Assembly: GCF_008704205.1 (NCBI RefSeq) | Contig: NZ_VXLC01000008.1 | Coordinates: forward strand, 1-64,000 | Source of the DNA: Nocardia colli | GTDB lineage: Bacteria > Actinomycetota > Actinomycetes > Mycobacteriales > Mycobacteriaceae | Direction of reading: 5' to 3' | DNA: 64,000 nucleotides | Shown here: in pieces, positions 7,808 through 15,980 of the stretch | Numbering within the stretch: position 1 is the stretch's first letter | How the letters are laid out: each line of letters opens with the position of its first letter | Translations under genes and position numbers: made by a program | The notes under the pieces: model-generated | Databases searched by the model: none | Seen by the model: only the letters and a program-made list of their open reading frames with translations | Told to the model about the DNA's origin: nothing

Positions 7808-8785
7808 ATGCCCGCCATCACCGTCCCCGACCTGATGATCCTGCCTCGCCTGCCCCAGCCCACCGAGACCATGCGCGAACGCCCGGTGCGTACCGTGGTC
7901 AGCGCGCCGAAGCAGCGCGAGGGCGCGGGCTTCGAGGTGCGCAGGCCGTTCCCGAGCGTCGACCTGCGCACCGCCGATCCGTTCATCCTGCTCGACCAGA
8001 TGGGCCCGGTCGCCTACGAGCCGCACGAGGCCAAGGGCGCGCCGTGGCATCCGCACCGCGGCTTCGAGACCGTCACCTACGTCATGGACGGCGCCATGGT
8101 GCACCACGACTCCAACGGCGGCGGCGGCGTGATCGGCGAGGGCGACACGCAATGGATGACCGCGGGCTCCGGCATCCTGCACGACGAACTGCCGACCGAA
8201 CAGCTGGTCATGACCGGCGGCTGGTTCCACGGCATCCAGCTGTGGGTGAACCTGCCGCGCGCGCTCAAGTTCGCCGCGCCGCGCTACCAGGATCTGCGCG
8301 GCAGCGAACTGACCCTGGTCAGCTCGCACGACGGCGGCGCGCTGGTCCGGCTCATCGCCGGCTCGGTCGGCGGCTTCGACGGCCCCGGCTCCACCTACAC
8401 CCCGATCGCCTACGCGCACGCCTCGATCAGCCCGGGCGGTCAGCTGGAAACGCCTTGGCCGCAACACTTCACGGCGATGGCCTACATCCTCTCCGGCAGC
8501 GGCACGGTCGGCGCCGAGCGCAGGCCGGTGCAGGAGGGACAGCTGGCGGTTTTCGGCCCCGGCGACGCGATCACGGTGAGTGCCGATGCGCGCCAACACA
8601 ATCGGAGCGGCGACCTGGAGGTGCTGTTGCTCGGCGGGCAGCCGATTCAGGAACCCGTCGTCCAGTACGGGCCATTCGTCATGAATACTCGCGCTGAAAT
8701 CATCCAGGCAATGGACGACTACCAGGCAGGACGCATGGGAAACATCCCCGCCGAGCACTTGGCGGGCCATCGTCTTGGCGAATGA
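7808..8785 (+). CDS. Pirin-family cupin protein
   Basis: 325 residues. ATG 7808 is chosen over the upstream ATG at 7787 because AGGAGG lies just before it. It has the pirin N-terminal cupin with metal ligands in APWHPHRGFETVTYVMDG and the following Glu/His residues, then GGWFHGIQLWVNLP, and a second C-terminal cupin. Pirins bind iron or other metals; some act as quercetin dioxygenases or redox-linked regulators. Probably cytoplasmic and controlled by the divergent MarR gene. Confidence 0.92.
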   Translation: MPAITVPDLMILPRLPQPTETMRERPVRTVVSAPKQREGAGFEVRRPFPSVDLRTADPFILLDQMGPVAYEPHEAKGAPWHPHRGFETVTYVMDGAMVHHDSNGGGGVIGEGDTQWMTAGSGILHDELPTEQLVMTGGWFHGIQLWVNLPRALKFAAPRYQDLRGSELTLVSSHDGGALVRLIAGSVGGFDGPGSTYTPIAYAHASISPGGQLETPWPQHFTAMAYILSGSGTVGAERRPVQEGQLAVFGPGDAITVSADARQHNRSGDLEVLLLGGQPIQEPVVQYGPFVMNTRAEIIQAMDDYQAGRMGNIPAEHLAGHRLGE

Positions 8786-8919
8786 ACGCGGCGCGACGGA
8801 CATCCCCTAATGCCCTAGTTCTCCGGCGATCCGGTTGACAACCGGCCAACGCGTCACGACAGTGGATGCGGCGTCCGGTCGGACGCCCTATCCACCGCAG
8901 CAACTATCTAGAGGAATAC

Positions 8920-9216
8920 ATGAACGTTCGTCGGCTTACCTTCAGCGCTGCCGTCGCGGGACTGACCCTCCTTGCGGCGCCGACCGCGCTGGCCCAGCCC
9001 CCCACGGGCTCCTCCGGGACCGGCTCGTCGGCCGTCGATACCGGCTCCGCCGCAACCGGTTCCGCCGGTCTGACGCAGACCGGTTCGGCGGGCGGCGCAT
9101 TCGCCAACTGTGATGATGCCCGCGCGGCCGGACGGGCTCCGCTCTTTCGCGGAGAGCCGGGCTACGGCCCGCACCTGGATCCGGATGGCGACGGGTTCGC
9201 CTGCCCCACGGTCTGA
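8920..9216 (+). CDS. Secreted Excalibur calcium-binding domain protein
   Basis: 98 residues; ATG 8920 follows GAGGA. A signal peptide ends near PTALAQP, followed by a Ser/Thr/Gly-rich linker of about 35 residues and the Excalibur domain (NCDDARAAGRAPL, then DPDGDGFAC). The DxDxDGxxC motif resembles an EF-hand calcium loop closed by a disulphide. The role of such small exported proteins is unknown. An inverted repeat CCGGTT-GAC-AACCGG at 8831-8845 lies in its upstream region. Confidence 0.88.
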   Translation: MNVRRLTFSAAVAGLTLLAAPTALAQPPTGSSGTGSSAVDTGSAATGSAGLTQTGSAGGAFANCDDARAAGRAPLFRGEPGYGPHLDPDGDGFACPTV

Positions 9217-9231
9217 TATTCGCGAAACAGA

Positions 9232-9263
9232 AACACCCGGTGTGCCGAGGCATACCGGGTGTT
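9232..9263. terminator. Bidirectional terminator hairpin
   Basis: Perfect 10-bp arms AACACCCGGT (9232-9241) and ACCGGGTGTT (9254-9263) lie between the convergent Excalibur and DUF3618 genes. Confidence 0.85.
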
Positions 9264-9281
9264 CTGCTGTTCGGGGACCGA

Positions 9282-9503
9282 TCAGCGGAAGATCTTGAGC
9301 AGCACCAGCCCGACCACCAGGGCGGCCGCGCCGATCAGGCTGTACTTCACCTTGGGCTCGTTCAGCTTCCGCAGCACGATCTGCTTGCTGTCGCTCGCGA
9401 TCCGCTGTGGATCCGCGCGCACCGCGAGTTCGTCGAGCGTGCTCGCCAGCCGCATGCGCGCGGCCTCGATCTCCTGCTCGATCCGCTCGGTATCCTTCGC
9501 CAC
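9282..9503 (-). CDS. DUF3618 small membrane protein
   Basis: 73 residues. A charged N-terminal helix (TERIEQEIEAARMRLASTLDEL) is followed by ADPQRIASDSK and one C-terminal transmembrane segment (SLIGAAALVVGLVLLKIF). This is the DUF3618 pattern; the M. tuberculosis homologue Rv2520c, next to bcp, looks the same from memory. Function unknown. It is divergent from bcp across 244 bp in which I see no gene. Confidence 0.85.
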   Translation of the reverse strand: MAKDTERIEQEIEAARMRLASTLDELAVRADPQRIASDSKQIVLRKLNEPKVKYSLIGAAALVVGLVLLKIFR

Positions 9504-9747
9504 GTTCAGGCCTCCTGTGTTTGATGTGCCGCGCCAGGGCTCGAATCGCGGTGCGTGTTCGGCCTTCGCGGGTCACCCTCAGCTCCCGGACGAGTCTATC
9601 CGTCCGCGCGGAGTTGCCCGGGGGCGCGCGCTGTTCTGTCGATCCGCACAGCGCCGCGGGCTCGCGCGCGGTGCCGGTCTTGTCGGTCCCTACAGTGTCG
9701 TTCGGTAGGTCCACGCCTTGTCCGAGGCTTCGGTTACGGTGCAGGAC

Positions 9748-10221
9748 GTGACCGACAACCAACGACTCTCCCCCGGCGACACCGCCCCCGATTTCACGCT
9801 GCCCGACGCCGACGGCAAGGACGTGTCGCTCGCCGACTACCGCGGCCGCAAGGTGATCGTCTACTTCTACCCCGCCGCGAGCACCCCGGGCTGCACCAAA
9901 GAGGCCTGCGACTTCCGCGACAACCTCGCCGACCTGGACGGCGCGGGCATCGACGTGCTCGGCATCTCGCCGGACAAGCCGGCCAAGCTGGCCAAGTTCC
10001 GCGACGCCGAGCAACTGACCTTCCCGCTGCTGTCGGACCCGGACCGGTCCGTGCTCACCGCGTGGGGCGCGTTCGGCGAGAAGATGATGTACGGCAAGCA
10101 GGTCACCGGCGTCATCCGCTCCACCTTCCTGGTCGACGAGGCAGGCAAGATCGAGGTCGCCCAGTACAACGTGCGCGCCACCGGCCACGTCGCCAAGCTG
10201 CGCCGCGACCTGTCGGTTTAA
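9748..10221 (+). CDS. bcp: Thioredoxin-dependent thiol peroxidase (BCP/PrxQ type)
   Basis: 157 residues from GTG 9748, chosen because it gives the length I recall for the M. tuberculosis protein; TTG 9718 is also open. The peroxiredoxin fold is clear, with peroxidatic Cys49 and resolving Cys54 in STPGCTKEACDF, five residues apart as in the BCP/PrxQ class. It reduces hydrogen peroxide and organic hydroperoxides using thioredoxin. Its stop codon overlaps that of the convergent TetR gene by 4 bp. Confidence 0.95.
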   Translation: MTDNQRLSPGDTAPDFTLPDADGKDVSLADYRGRKVIVYFYPAASTPGCTKEACDFRDNLADLDGAGIDVLGISPDKPAKLAKFRDAEQLTFPLLSDPDRSVLTAWGAFGEKMMYGKQVTGVIRSTFLVDEAGKIEVAQYNVRATGHVAKLRRDLSV

Positions 10222-10964
10222 GGCTGCGCGTAGGACCGGATGAACTGCTCGTATCCGTCGAGCAGCCGGTCCAGGCCGAAGCGCAGGTCGGCGTCGTCCC
10301 ACTCGACGTCGTCGTCCTCGAAGGCCTGGGCGGCGAAGGCGCGGGTCAGTGCGGGGAACTGTTGCGGATCGAGTACCTGGCTCAACAAGGCCGGGTACTC
10401 GTCGGTCTCGCCACCGTCGGCCATCTCCTTGGCGACCCGCATCCGGCCGATCATGTACAACGAAACATTCAGTACGAGTTGCAGTTTGATCGACTCGGGG
10501 ACGGCGGTCTCGGCGAACATGCCCAGGCCCGCGTCCAGCCAGGCCATGTTGCACGGCCCCATCGGCGGCGCGGCCAACGGCAGATCCAGGAACCAGGGAT
10601 GCCTGCGCATCGACGCGGCCACCCCCCACGCCCACGCCTCGATCCCGGCCCGCCAGCCGACATCGGTCGGCAGCTCCGGCGGTAGCCCGATCGCCCGATC
10701 CGACACCAGGGTGAGCAGCGTGTCCTTGCTGTCCACGTATCGATAGAGCGACATCGTGGTGAAGCCGAGGTGCTTGGCCACCCGGCTCATCGACAGCGCC
10801 GTGACCCCTTCGGCATCCGCCACCTCGATCGCCGCGTCGATGACCTGATCGAGGCTGAGCCCGCGCTTCGGTCCGCGCGTTCCCGGCTCGTCCACACCCC
10901 ACATCAGTGCGAAGGACTTGGCGATCGCGGATGTGCCCGTGTCCGCCTCCGGCGTGTCCACCAC
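10218..10964 (-). CDS. TetR-family regulator of the adjacent ABC exporter
   Basis: 248 residues from GTG 10964 with GAGGGG upstream. The N-terminal HTH is VTALSMSRVAKHLGFTTMSL followed by YRYVDSK, preceded by about 35 extra residues. The C-terminal domain is like TetR_C_1, with an Asp/Glu-rich stretch near the end. It is divergent from a DrrAB-like exporter with 99 bp between starts, and a large palindrome fills that gap, so it most likely represses the exporter and itself until a drug-like ligand binds. Confidence 0.9.
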   Translation of the reverse strand: MVDTPEADTGTSAIAKSFALMWGVDEPGTRGPKRGLSLDQVIDAAIEVADAEGVTALSMSRVAKHLGFTTMSLYRYVDSKDTLLTLVSDRAIGLPPELPTDVGWRAGIEAWAWGVAASMRRHPWFLDLPLAAPPMGPCNMAWLDAGLGMFAETAVPESIKLQLVLNVSLYMIGRMRVAKEMADGGETDEYPALLSQVLDPQQFPALTRAFAAQAFEDDDVEWDDADLRFGLDRLLDGYEQFIRSYAQP

Positions 10965-11001
10965 TTTCGACCCCTCTTTTCGATGACCTCTTGCCTCGCA
11001 C

Positions 11002-11049
11002 CGAAAACTGTGTACCGTTTAAACAAAGTTTAACCCATACACAGTTTCG
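11002..11049. promoter_or_regulatory. TetR operator palindrome
   Basis: Outer arms AAACTGTGTA (11005-11014) and TACACAGTTT (11038-11047) match perfectly, with inner inverted GTTTAAAC / GTTTAAC elements at 11017-11034. It lies midway between the TetR and ABC ATPase starts. Confidence 0.7.
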
Positions 11050-11063
11050 ATTCGAGGAACCCC

Positions 11064-12020
11064 ATGACAGTCCCATCCACCCCCGCCGTCAGCATCAGCG
11101 GGCTGACCAAAACCTTCGGGGACCAGACGGTGCTGGCCGGCATCGACCTGGAAGTCGCAGCGGGAACGGTCTTTTCGCTACTAGGCCCGAACGGGGCAGG
11201 CAAGACGACCATGGTGCGCATCCTGGCCACGCTGGCCGACGCCGACCGCGGCGAGATCCGGGTCGGCGGTCACGATCTCGCGCACGAACCCGACGCGGTG
11301 CGCCGGCTCATCGGCGTCACCGGCCAGTACTCGGCGGTGGACGAGGTCTTGACCGGCGCGGAGAATCTGCGCCTGATGGGACGGCTGCTGCACCTGGACC
11401 GGCCGGAGAGCGCCCGCCGCACGGCTCGGCTGCTCGCGCAATTCGAACTCACCGAGGCCGGCGACGCCCGCGTCGCGACCTACTCCGGCGGCATGCGCCG
11501 ACGCCTCGACCTGGCCATGAGCCTGATGGGCGAACCGCGGATCATCTTCCTCGACGAGCCGACCACCGGACTCGATCCGCGCAGCCGCCGCGAACTCTGG
11601 CAGGTGATCCGGAACCTGGTCGCGGACGGCGTGACGATCTTCCTCACCACGCAATACCTGGAGGAGGCCGACCAGCTCGCCGATCGAATCGCGGTGCTGC
11701 ACAACGGCAAGATCGTCGCCGCGGGCACGCCGGGTGATCTCAAACAGCTCGCTCCGGGCGGACACCTCCAGCTACGATTCGCCGACCAGCAGGGGCTGGA
11801 TGCCGCCGCACTGGCCGTACCGGACGCCGAGATCGACGCCGAGCAGCTGACGCTGCTGGTCCCCTCGGACGGCAGCGTCGGCACCATCAAACGCCTGCTC
11901 GATCAGTTCGACGATCAGGCGATCACCATCGACCGGCTGGCCATCCACACCCCAGACCTGGACGACGTGTTCTTCGCGCTCACCGGGCACCCCACCACGC
12001 AGAAGGCAGCGGCGCTGTGA
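11064..12020 (+). CDS. ABC exporter ATP-binding protein (DrrA-like)
   Basis: 318 residues from ATG 11064. Walker A GPNGAGKTT, signature YSGGMRRRLDLA, Walker B RIIFLDEPTTGLDP and the switch region FLTTQYLEEAD are all intact. The C-terminal extension (about 80 residues ending in DDVFFALTGHPT) matches daunorubicin-resistance ATPases. It energises export through the membrane protein encoded next, whose start overlaps the stop by 4 bp, so the two are translationally coupled. Controlled by the divergent TetR. Confidence 0.95.
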   Translation: MTVPSTPAVSISGLTKTFGDQTVLAGIDLEVAAGTVFSLLGPNGAGKTTMVRILATLADADRGEIRVGGHDLAHEPDAVRRLIGVTGQYSAVDEVLTGAENLRLMGRLLHLDRPESARRTARLLAQFELTEAGDARVATYSGGMRRRLDLAMSLMGEPRIIFLDEPTTGLDPRSRRELWQVIRNLVADGVTIFLTTQYLEEADQLADRIAVLHNGKIVAAGTPGDLKQLAPGGHLQLRFADQQGLDAAALAVPDAEIDAEQLTLLVPSDGSVGTIKRLLDQFDDQAITIDRLAIHTPDLDDVFFALTGHPTTQKAAAL

Positions 12021-12796
12021 CCATCACCCGCACCAATTCCCGGCTGGCCGTCCAGGATTCGGCCACCATGCTGAGCCGCAACCTGCGCCACACGCTGCGC
12101 AGCCCGGACACGATGATCATGTCGGTCGTGGTGCCGATCCTGATCCTGCTGATGTTCGTGTACGTGTTCGGCGGCGCGATGAACGTCGGCGGCAAGTACA
12201 TCGACTACGTGGTGCCCGGCATCATCCTGCTGTGCGCCGGATTCGGTTCGGCGACAACGGCGGTGAGCCTGGCCACCGATCTGTCCAATGGCATCGTCGA
12301 CCGATTCCGCACCATGGACATCGCCCGCTCGGCGGTGGTGACCGGGCACGTGGTGGAGAGCCTGCTGCGCAATCTGCTCACCACAACGCTGGTGATCCTG
12401 GTGGCCGTCGCGATCGGTTTCCGGCCCACCGGCGATCCGCTGCGCTGGCTCGCCGCCTACGGCATCATCGCGATGTTCGTCCTCGCGATGTCCTGGCTCG
12501 CGGCCGCGTTCGGGCTGCTGGTGAGCAATCCCGAGGCGGCCAACGCGTGCATGTTCTTCTTCATGTTCCTGCCCTACGTGAGCAGCGCGTTCGTGCCGAC
12601 CGAGTCGATGCCGAGCGCGTTGCACCGGTTCGGCGAGAACCAGCCGGTCACGCCGGTGATCGAGACCATGCGCGGGCTGCTCATGGGCACGCCGATCGGC
12701 AACAGCGCGCTGCTGGCCGTGCTCTGGTGCGGCGGGATCGCGCTGGCGGGTTATCTCGTCGCGGGTGTGCTGTTCCGGCGCAAGACAAAACACTGA
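12017..12796 (+). CDS. ABC exporter permease (ABC-2, DrrB-like)
   Basis: 259 residues with about six membrane segments (for example TMIMSVVVPILILLMFVYVF, YVVPGIILLCAGFGSA and IIAMFVLAMSWLAAAFGLLV). It has the ABC-2 signature region SNPEAANACMFFFMFLPYVS followed by SSAFVPTESMP. It forms a drug or lipid exporter with the coupled ATPase. Substrates of such pairs in actinobacteria include antibiotics and cell-envelope lipids; none can be assigned. A strong hairpin follows 29 bp after the stop. Confidence 0.93.
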   Translation: MTITRTNSRLAVQDSATMLSRNLRHTLRSPDTMIMSVVVPILILLMFVYVFGGAMNVGGKYIDYVVPGIILLCAGFGSATTAVSLATDLSNGIVDRFRTMDIARSAVVTGHVVESLLRNLLTTTLVILVAVAIGFRPTGDPLRWLAAYGIIAMFVLAMSWLAAAFGLLVSNPEAANACMFFFMFLPYVSSAFVPTESMPSALHRFGENQPVTPVIETMRGLLMGTPIGNSALLAVLWCGGIALAGYLVAGVLFRRKTKH

Positions 12797-12825
12797 CGCG
12801 CCATGGGGGCACTGCCCCGGCATAG

Positions 12826-12865
12826 GTAAAGGTCCGGCTCCGGAGGGGTAGAGCCGGACCTTTAC
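12826..12865. terminator. Bidirectional terminator hairpin
   Basis: A perfect 15-bp stem (12826-12840 with 12851-12865) and a 10-nt loop lie between the convergent permease and DUF7159 genes. Confidence 0.9.
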
Positions 12866-12883
12866 ACCGCAGGTGTTCCGGTT

Positions 12884-14176
12884 CTAGGTGGGCGTGATCT
12901 GCTGGGCGGCCCACTGCAGCATCATGCGGAAGTGGTTGTCCCACCAGTTGTAGGAATCCTCGGTGAAGGCCGCCGGGGGCGGCAGCTCACCGGGGAAGAG
13001 CAGCGCGCTGTTCGGGGCGCCGACCTTGTTGGTCGCCGCCGGGATGCCCGAGCCGGAGAACAGCGAGGCCGCGGCATTCGTCTCGGTCTCGTGCGCGGAT
13101 TCGGCGGGCAGCAGCTCGGTTCGCTCCGGCTGACTGCTGCCCCACCGCTGGGCGGAGTACTGCGGCCGGGAATCGGCGGGATCGATGGTGACGATCGAGA
13201 TGTCCGAGTCCGAAATCGCGACCGGAGTCCGGCGGTCCAGCACCGGGCCGTCGATACCCCGCGGATCGGGCCGCACCTGATCCAGCTTGCCCGCACCCGA
13301 ATCGCCACGAACGATCTTGGCGTCGGCGGGGCTGTGCGCGTCCTTGAGTGCCGCGCCCGGCAGCGTCCGCGCCGAACCGCCCGCCGCGTACACGCCGCCG
13401 ACCACCAGGCCGCCCGCGAGCACGCTGGCCGCGGCGAACACCGCGGCGCCGCCACGCACCCGGCGCACCCGCTCCTCGGTCTCGCCGATGCCGTCCACAT
13501 CGGCCATCGCGTACAGCGCGGCACCGGCCGCGGACGCGGCCGCCGAGGTCTTGCACGGAATCACCGGCGCGCCGAAGGCATCCACCGCCGCGACGACCGC
13601 GGGCTTGCCGGCCGCCGAGCCGATCAGCACCACCGCGTCCGGCCGGACCGCCTGCGCCTCGAACTGATCCCAGGCAGCCGTCACCGCGGCGCCCATCGAT
13701 TCCGCCGTCGCGCCGCCCGCCTGACCGATCGAGGCGAGAATCCGCCGACGGTCGCCGTCTACCAGGGTGAACGCCTGATGCCCCGGCACCACCTCGCAGA
13801 TCAGCAGATCGTCGAACTCGTCCAGCCAGGTCATCATCCCGGCCACGCTGAGGTGCGCCGATTTGGACGACACGAGCGAGGCGGTATGCCACTGCCCGGA
13901 CGCCAGGCGGGTGACGATGGCCCGCCGTTCCGCCGCGTCCCGATAGACGACCGCAGCGCCCGCGATGTCATGATCCGGGCCGAGTTCGGTGGCGAGTTCG
14001 TCCATCGCCAGCTCGACCGCTTCGGCCAAGTCCGCTTTGCTGTCGCCGGCCGTTCGTTTCACCCGATGCAGCAGCACGCGCTCGGGTAGCCGGGCGCCGG
14101 TGTCGGCGAACGCTACCGCGTGCACGGCGCCACGTTCGGTGGAAACGCCGAGTGTTACCACTGATCGAGCTACCAC
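12884..14176 (-). CDS. DUF7159-type membrane protein
   Basis: 430 residues from GTG 14176 (AGGAAGG upstream). Residues 1-220 look like an actin/Hsp70-type nucleotide fold (VTLGVSTERGAVHAVAF, VVLIGSAAGKPAV), as described for mycobacterial DUF7159 proteins. One transmembrane segment follows (AAVFAAASVLAGGLVVGGVY), then an extracytoplasmic Ser/Pro-rich region ending NWWDNHFRMMLQWAAQQI. The role is unknown; the layout suggests a cytoplasmic sensor linked to the envelope. It is divergent from a TetR gene. Confidence 0.75.
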   Translation of the reverse strand: MVARSVVTLGVSTERGAVHAVAFADTGARLPERVLLHRVKRTAGDSKADLAEAVELAMDELATELGPDHDIAGAAVVYRDAAERRAIVTRLASGQWHTASLVSSKSAHLSVAGMMTWLDEFDDLLICEVVPGHQAFTLVDGDRRRILASIGQAGGATAESMGAAVTAAWDQFEAQAVRPDAVVLIGSAAGKPAVVAAVDAFGAPVIPCKTSAAASAAGAALYAMADVDGIGETEERVRRVRGGAAVFAAASVLAGGLVVGGVYAAGGSARTLPGAALKDAHSPADAKIVRGDSGAGKLDQVRPDPRGIDGPVLDRRTPVAISDSDISIVTIDPADSRPQYSAQRWGSSQPERTELLPAESAHETETNAAASLFSGSGIPAATNKVGAPNSALLFPGELPPPAAFTEDSYNWWDNHFRMMLQWAAQQITPT

Positions 14177-14335
14177 TGGTCACGCCTTCCTGGTCCTTTC
14201 GCGCGATGGAGCCACGCGCGCTCGGTATGTGTTCGGTGCCAGATTCGATCTGGATGGGTAGTGAATCGGACAGAAGATGAACACGCAGAAGCCGTGCGCG
14301 TGTCGTGTGTGTGTCCATACCGTTAGCCTGGATAC

Positions 14336-15034
14336 GTGGAAGTACGCGCGGAGGCCAGGTCGAAGCAACGTCTGGACCCTGCGTTGGAGCTGCAGGACGA
14401 CCCACAGGAGCTCATGCCGCGGCGACGGCCGACGCAGGAACGCAGCAAACGCAAGTTCGACGCGCTCTTACAGGCGTCAAGGGAACTACTCGTAGAAGTG
14501 GGTTTCGAGTCGTTCACCTGTGAGGAAGTGGCGGCCCGGGCCGAGGTTCCGATCGGCACGCTCTACCAGTTCTTCGCCAACAAGTACGTCATCGTCTGCG
14601 AACTGAATCGGCAAGACCTCGTTGCCGTTTCCCGGGAGCTCGCCGATTTCCACGGCGAGATCCCGTCGCTGGACTGGCTGCGGCACATGAACCAGTTCGT
14701 CGATCACATGGCGAACCTGTGGATGACCGACCCGTCCCGGCGCGAGGTGTGGCTCGCCATGCAGTCGACGCCGTCCACCCGGGCGACGGGCGCGATCCAC
14801 GAGAAGGAGTTCGCCGAGGTCGTCGCGCAGATGCTGCGCCCGCTCACCCCGCGCACCCCGCGGCCGCGGCGCACCATGATGGCCGAGGTGCTGGTGCACG
14901 TCGTCTATTCGATGCTGAACTTCTCCGTGCAGGACGAGCAGAGCAACGCCGAGGCGGTGTCCGAGCTCAAGCGGCTGATGGTCGCGTATCTGCTGGTCGC
15001 AGAGAAGGAGTCCCGCTCGGCCAGCGGGCGCTAG
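14336..15034 (+). CDS. TetR-family transcriptional regulator
   Basis: 232 residues from GTG 14336; ATG 14414 (LMPRRRPTQERS) is the alternative start. The HTH is FTCEEVAARAEVPIGTLYQF followed by FANKYVIV. A TAGCCT box ends 6 nt before the GTG and no ribosome binding site is seen, so the mRNA is probably leaderless, which favours the longer start. The C-terminal domain resembles regulators of lipid metabolism in mycobacteria, but no ligand is known. Its stop overlaps the convergent hydrolase gene. Confidence 0.88.
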   Translation: MEVRAEARSKQRLDPALELQDDPQELMPRRRPTQERSKRKFDALLQASRELLVEVGFESFTCEEVAARAEVPIGTLYQFFANKYVIVCELNRQDLVAVSRELADFHGEIPSLDWLRHMNQFVDHMANLWMTDPSRREVWLAMQSTPSTRATGAIHEKEFAEVVAQMLRPLTPRTPRPRRTMMAEVLVHVVYSMLNFSVQDEQSNAEAVSELKRLMVAYLLVAEKESRSASGR

Positions 15035-15843
15035 GCGGTCTGCCCGTCGACCGAACGGGTGGGCGTGACGCCGTCGAGGATGGTGTTCGCGATCAGCTCG
15101 GGGTTGTCCCACATGGGCATGTGGCCGCAGTCCGGCAGGGTGACCCATCTGGTGTGCGCGGGGAGTTGATCGCGGACCTGGCTGGTACTCGGCGGCAGCA
15201 TCCGGTCCAGCGTGCCGAACGCGATGGTGACCGGCACGGTGATCGCCTGTCCCCCGTCGAAACGCAGCTTCTTCGCGATCTTCAGCGCGCGCCGCAGGGT
15301 CGGCCCGGACCGATCGAGGTCGCGCGCGACGTCGACCGCCTCGGCGGCCGTCAGCCGATCGGGATGGCCGACGGCGGGCCACAGGGTGACAGACCTGGCC
15401 CAGCCGAGCATCCGGGCCGCGGGCGTGCGGGTCAGCAGGGCGCCGGCCAGCCCGATCTGGAACTGCGCCCGCAGCGGAAACGGCATCTCCTTGTGCCACA
15501 ACGCAACCGGCGCCAGCCCGACGAACGAACTCGCCAACCCGCGCTTGGTCGCCTCCAGGCCGATCAGGCCGCCCATCGAATTGCCGACCAGATCGACCGG
15601 CGCATCGATGCCCAGGCGCAGCAGTTCGGCGGCCAGCCCATCGACGATCCAGTTCATGTCGAGGTGTACGTCGCGGCCCGGCGCCGGTGTCTGCCCGAAG
15701 CCGGGGAAGTCCAGCGCGATCACCCGGCGGTCCGCACTCAGCCGATCGAGCACCGGCAACCAGCAGCGCGCCGAGGCCCCGCCACCGTGCAGCAACACCA
15801 GCGGACGGCCTTCGCCCCGTTCGATCCGGTTCCACTCGGTCAT
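15031..15843 (-). CDS. Alpha/beta hydrolase
   Basis: 270 residues from ATG 15843, with AAGGAG 7 nt upstream; TTG 15849 is rejected. LVLLHGGGASARCW gives the oxyanion hole, nucleophile Ser lies in DLVGNSMGGLIG, acid in AFGTLDRMLPP, and His in LPDCGHMPMWDNPE. The catalytic triad is complete. It resembles C-C-bond hydrolases and esterases of catabolic pathways; the substrate is unknown. It is flanked by a TetR gene (convergent, 4-bp overlap) and a PucR-type regulator (divergent). Confidence 0.9.
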   Translation of the reverse strand: MTEWNRIERGEGRPLVLLHGGGASARCWLPVLDRLSADRRVIALDFPGFGQTPAPGRDVHLDMNWIVDGLAAELLRLGIDAPVDLVGNSMGGLIGLEATKRGLASSFVGLAPVALWHKEMPFPLRAQFQIGLAGALLTRTPAARMLGWARSVTLWPAVGHPDRLTAAEAVDVARDLDRSGPTLRRALKIAKKLRFDGGQAITVPVTIAFGTLDRMLPPSTSQVRDQLPAHTRWVTLPDCGHMPMWDNPELIANTILDGVTPTRSVDGQTA

Positions 15844-15980
15844 CGGCAACTCCTTCAGCGACTCGGCAACCTTCCCGACTCTCCAGTATTACGCCCCGAA
15901 ATACCAGCCCGCTATGGTGCATTTGCGAAACTCCTTGCGCACCCTTTGTCGCTGACTCCAATCAGAGCTACCCTCCAGCA

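Noticed and set aside
10218..14176. ABC exporter, TetR and DUF7159 as one mobile island
   Set aside because: Base composition and codon use look like the neighbours and no repeats or integrase flank the block; strong terminators separate the units.
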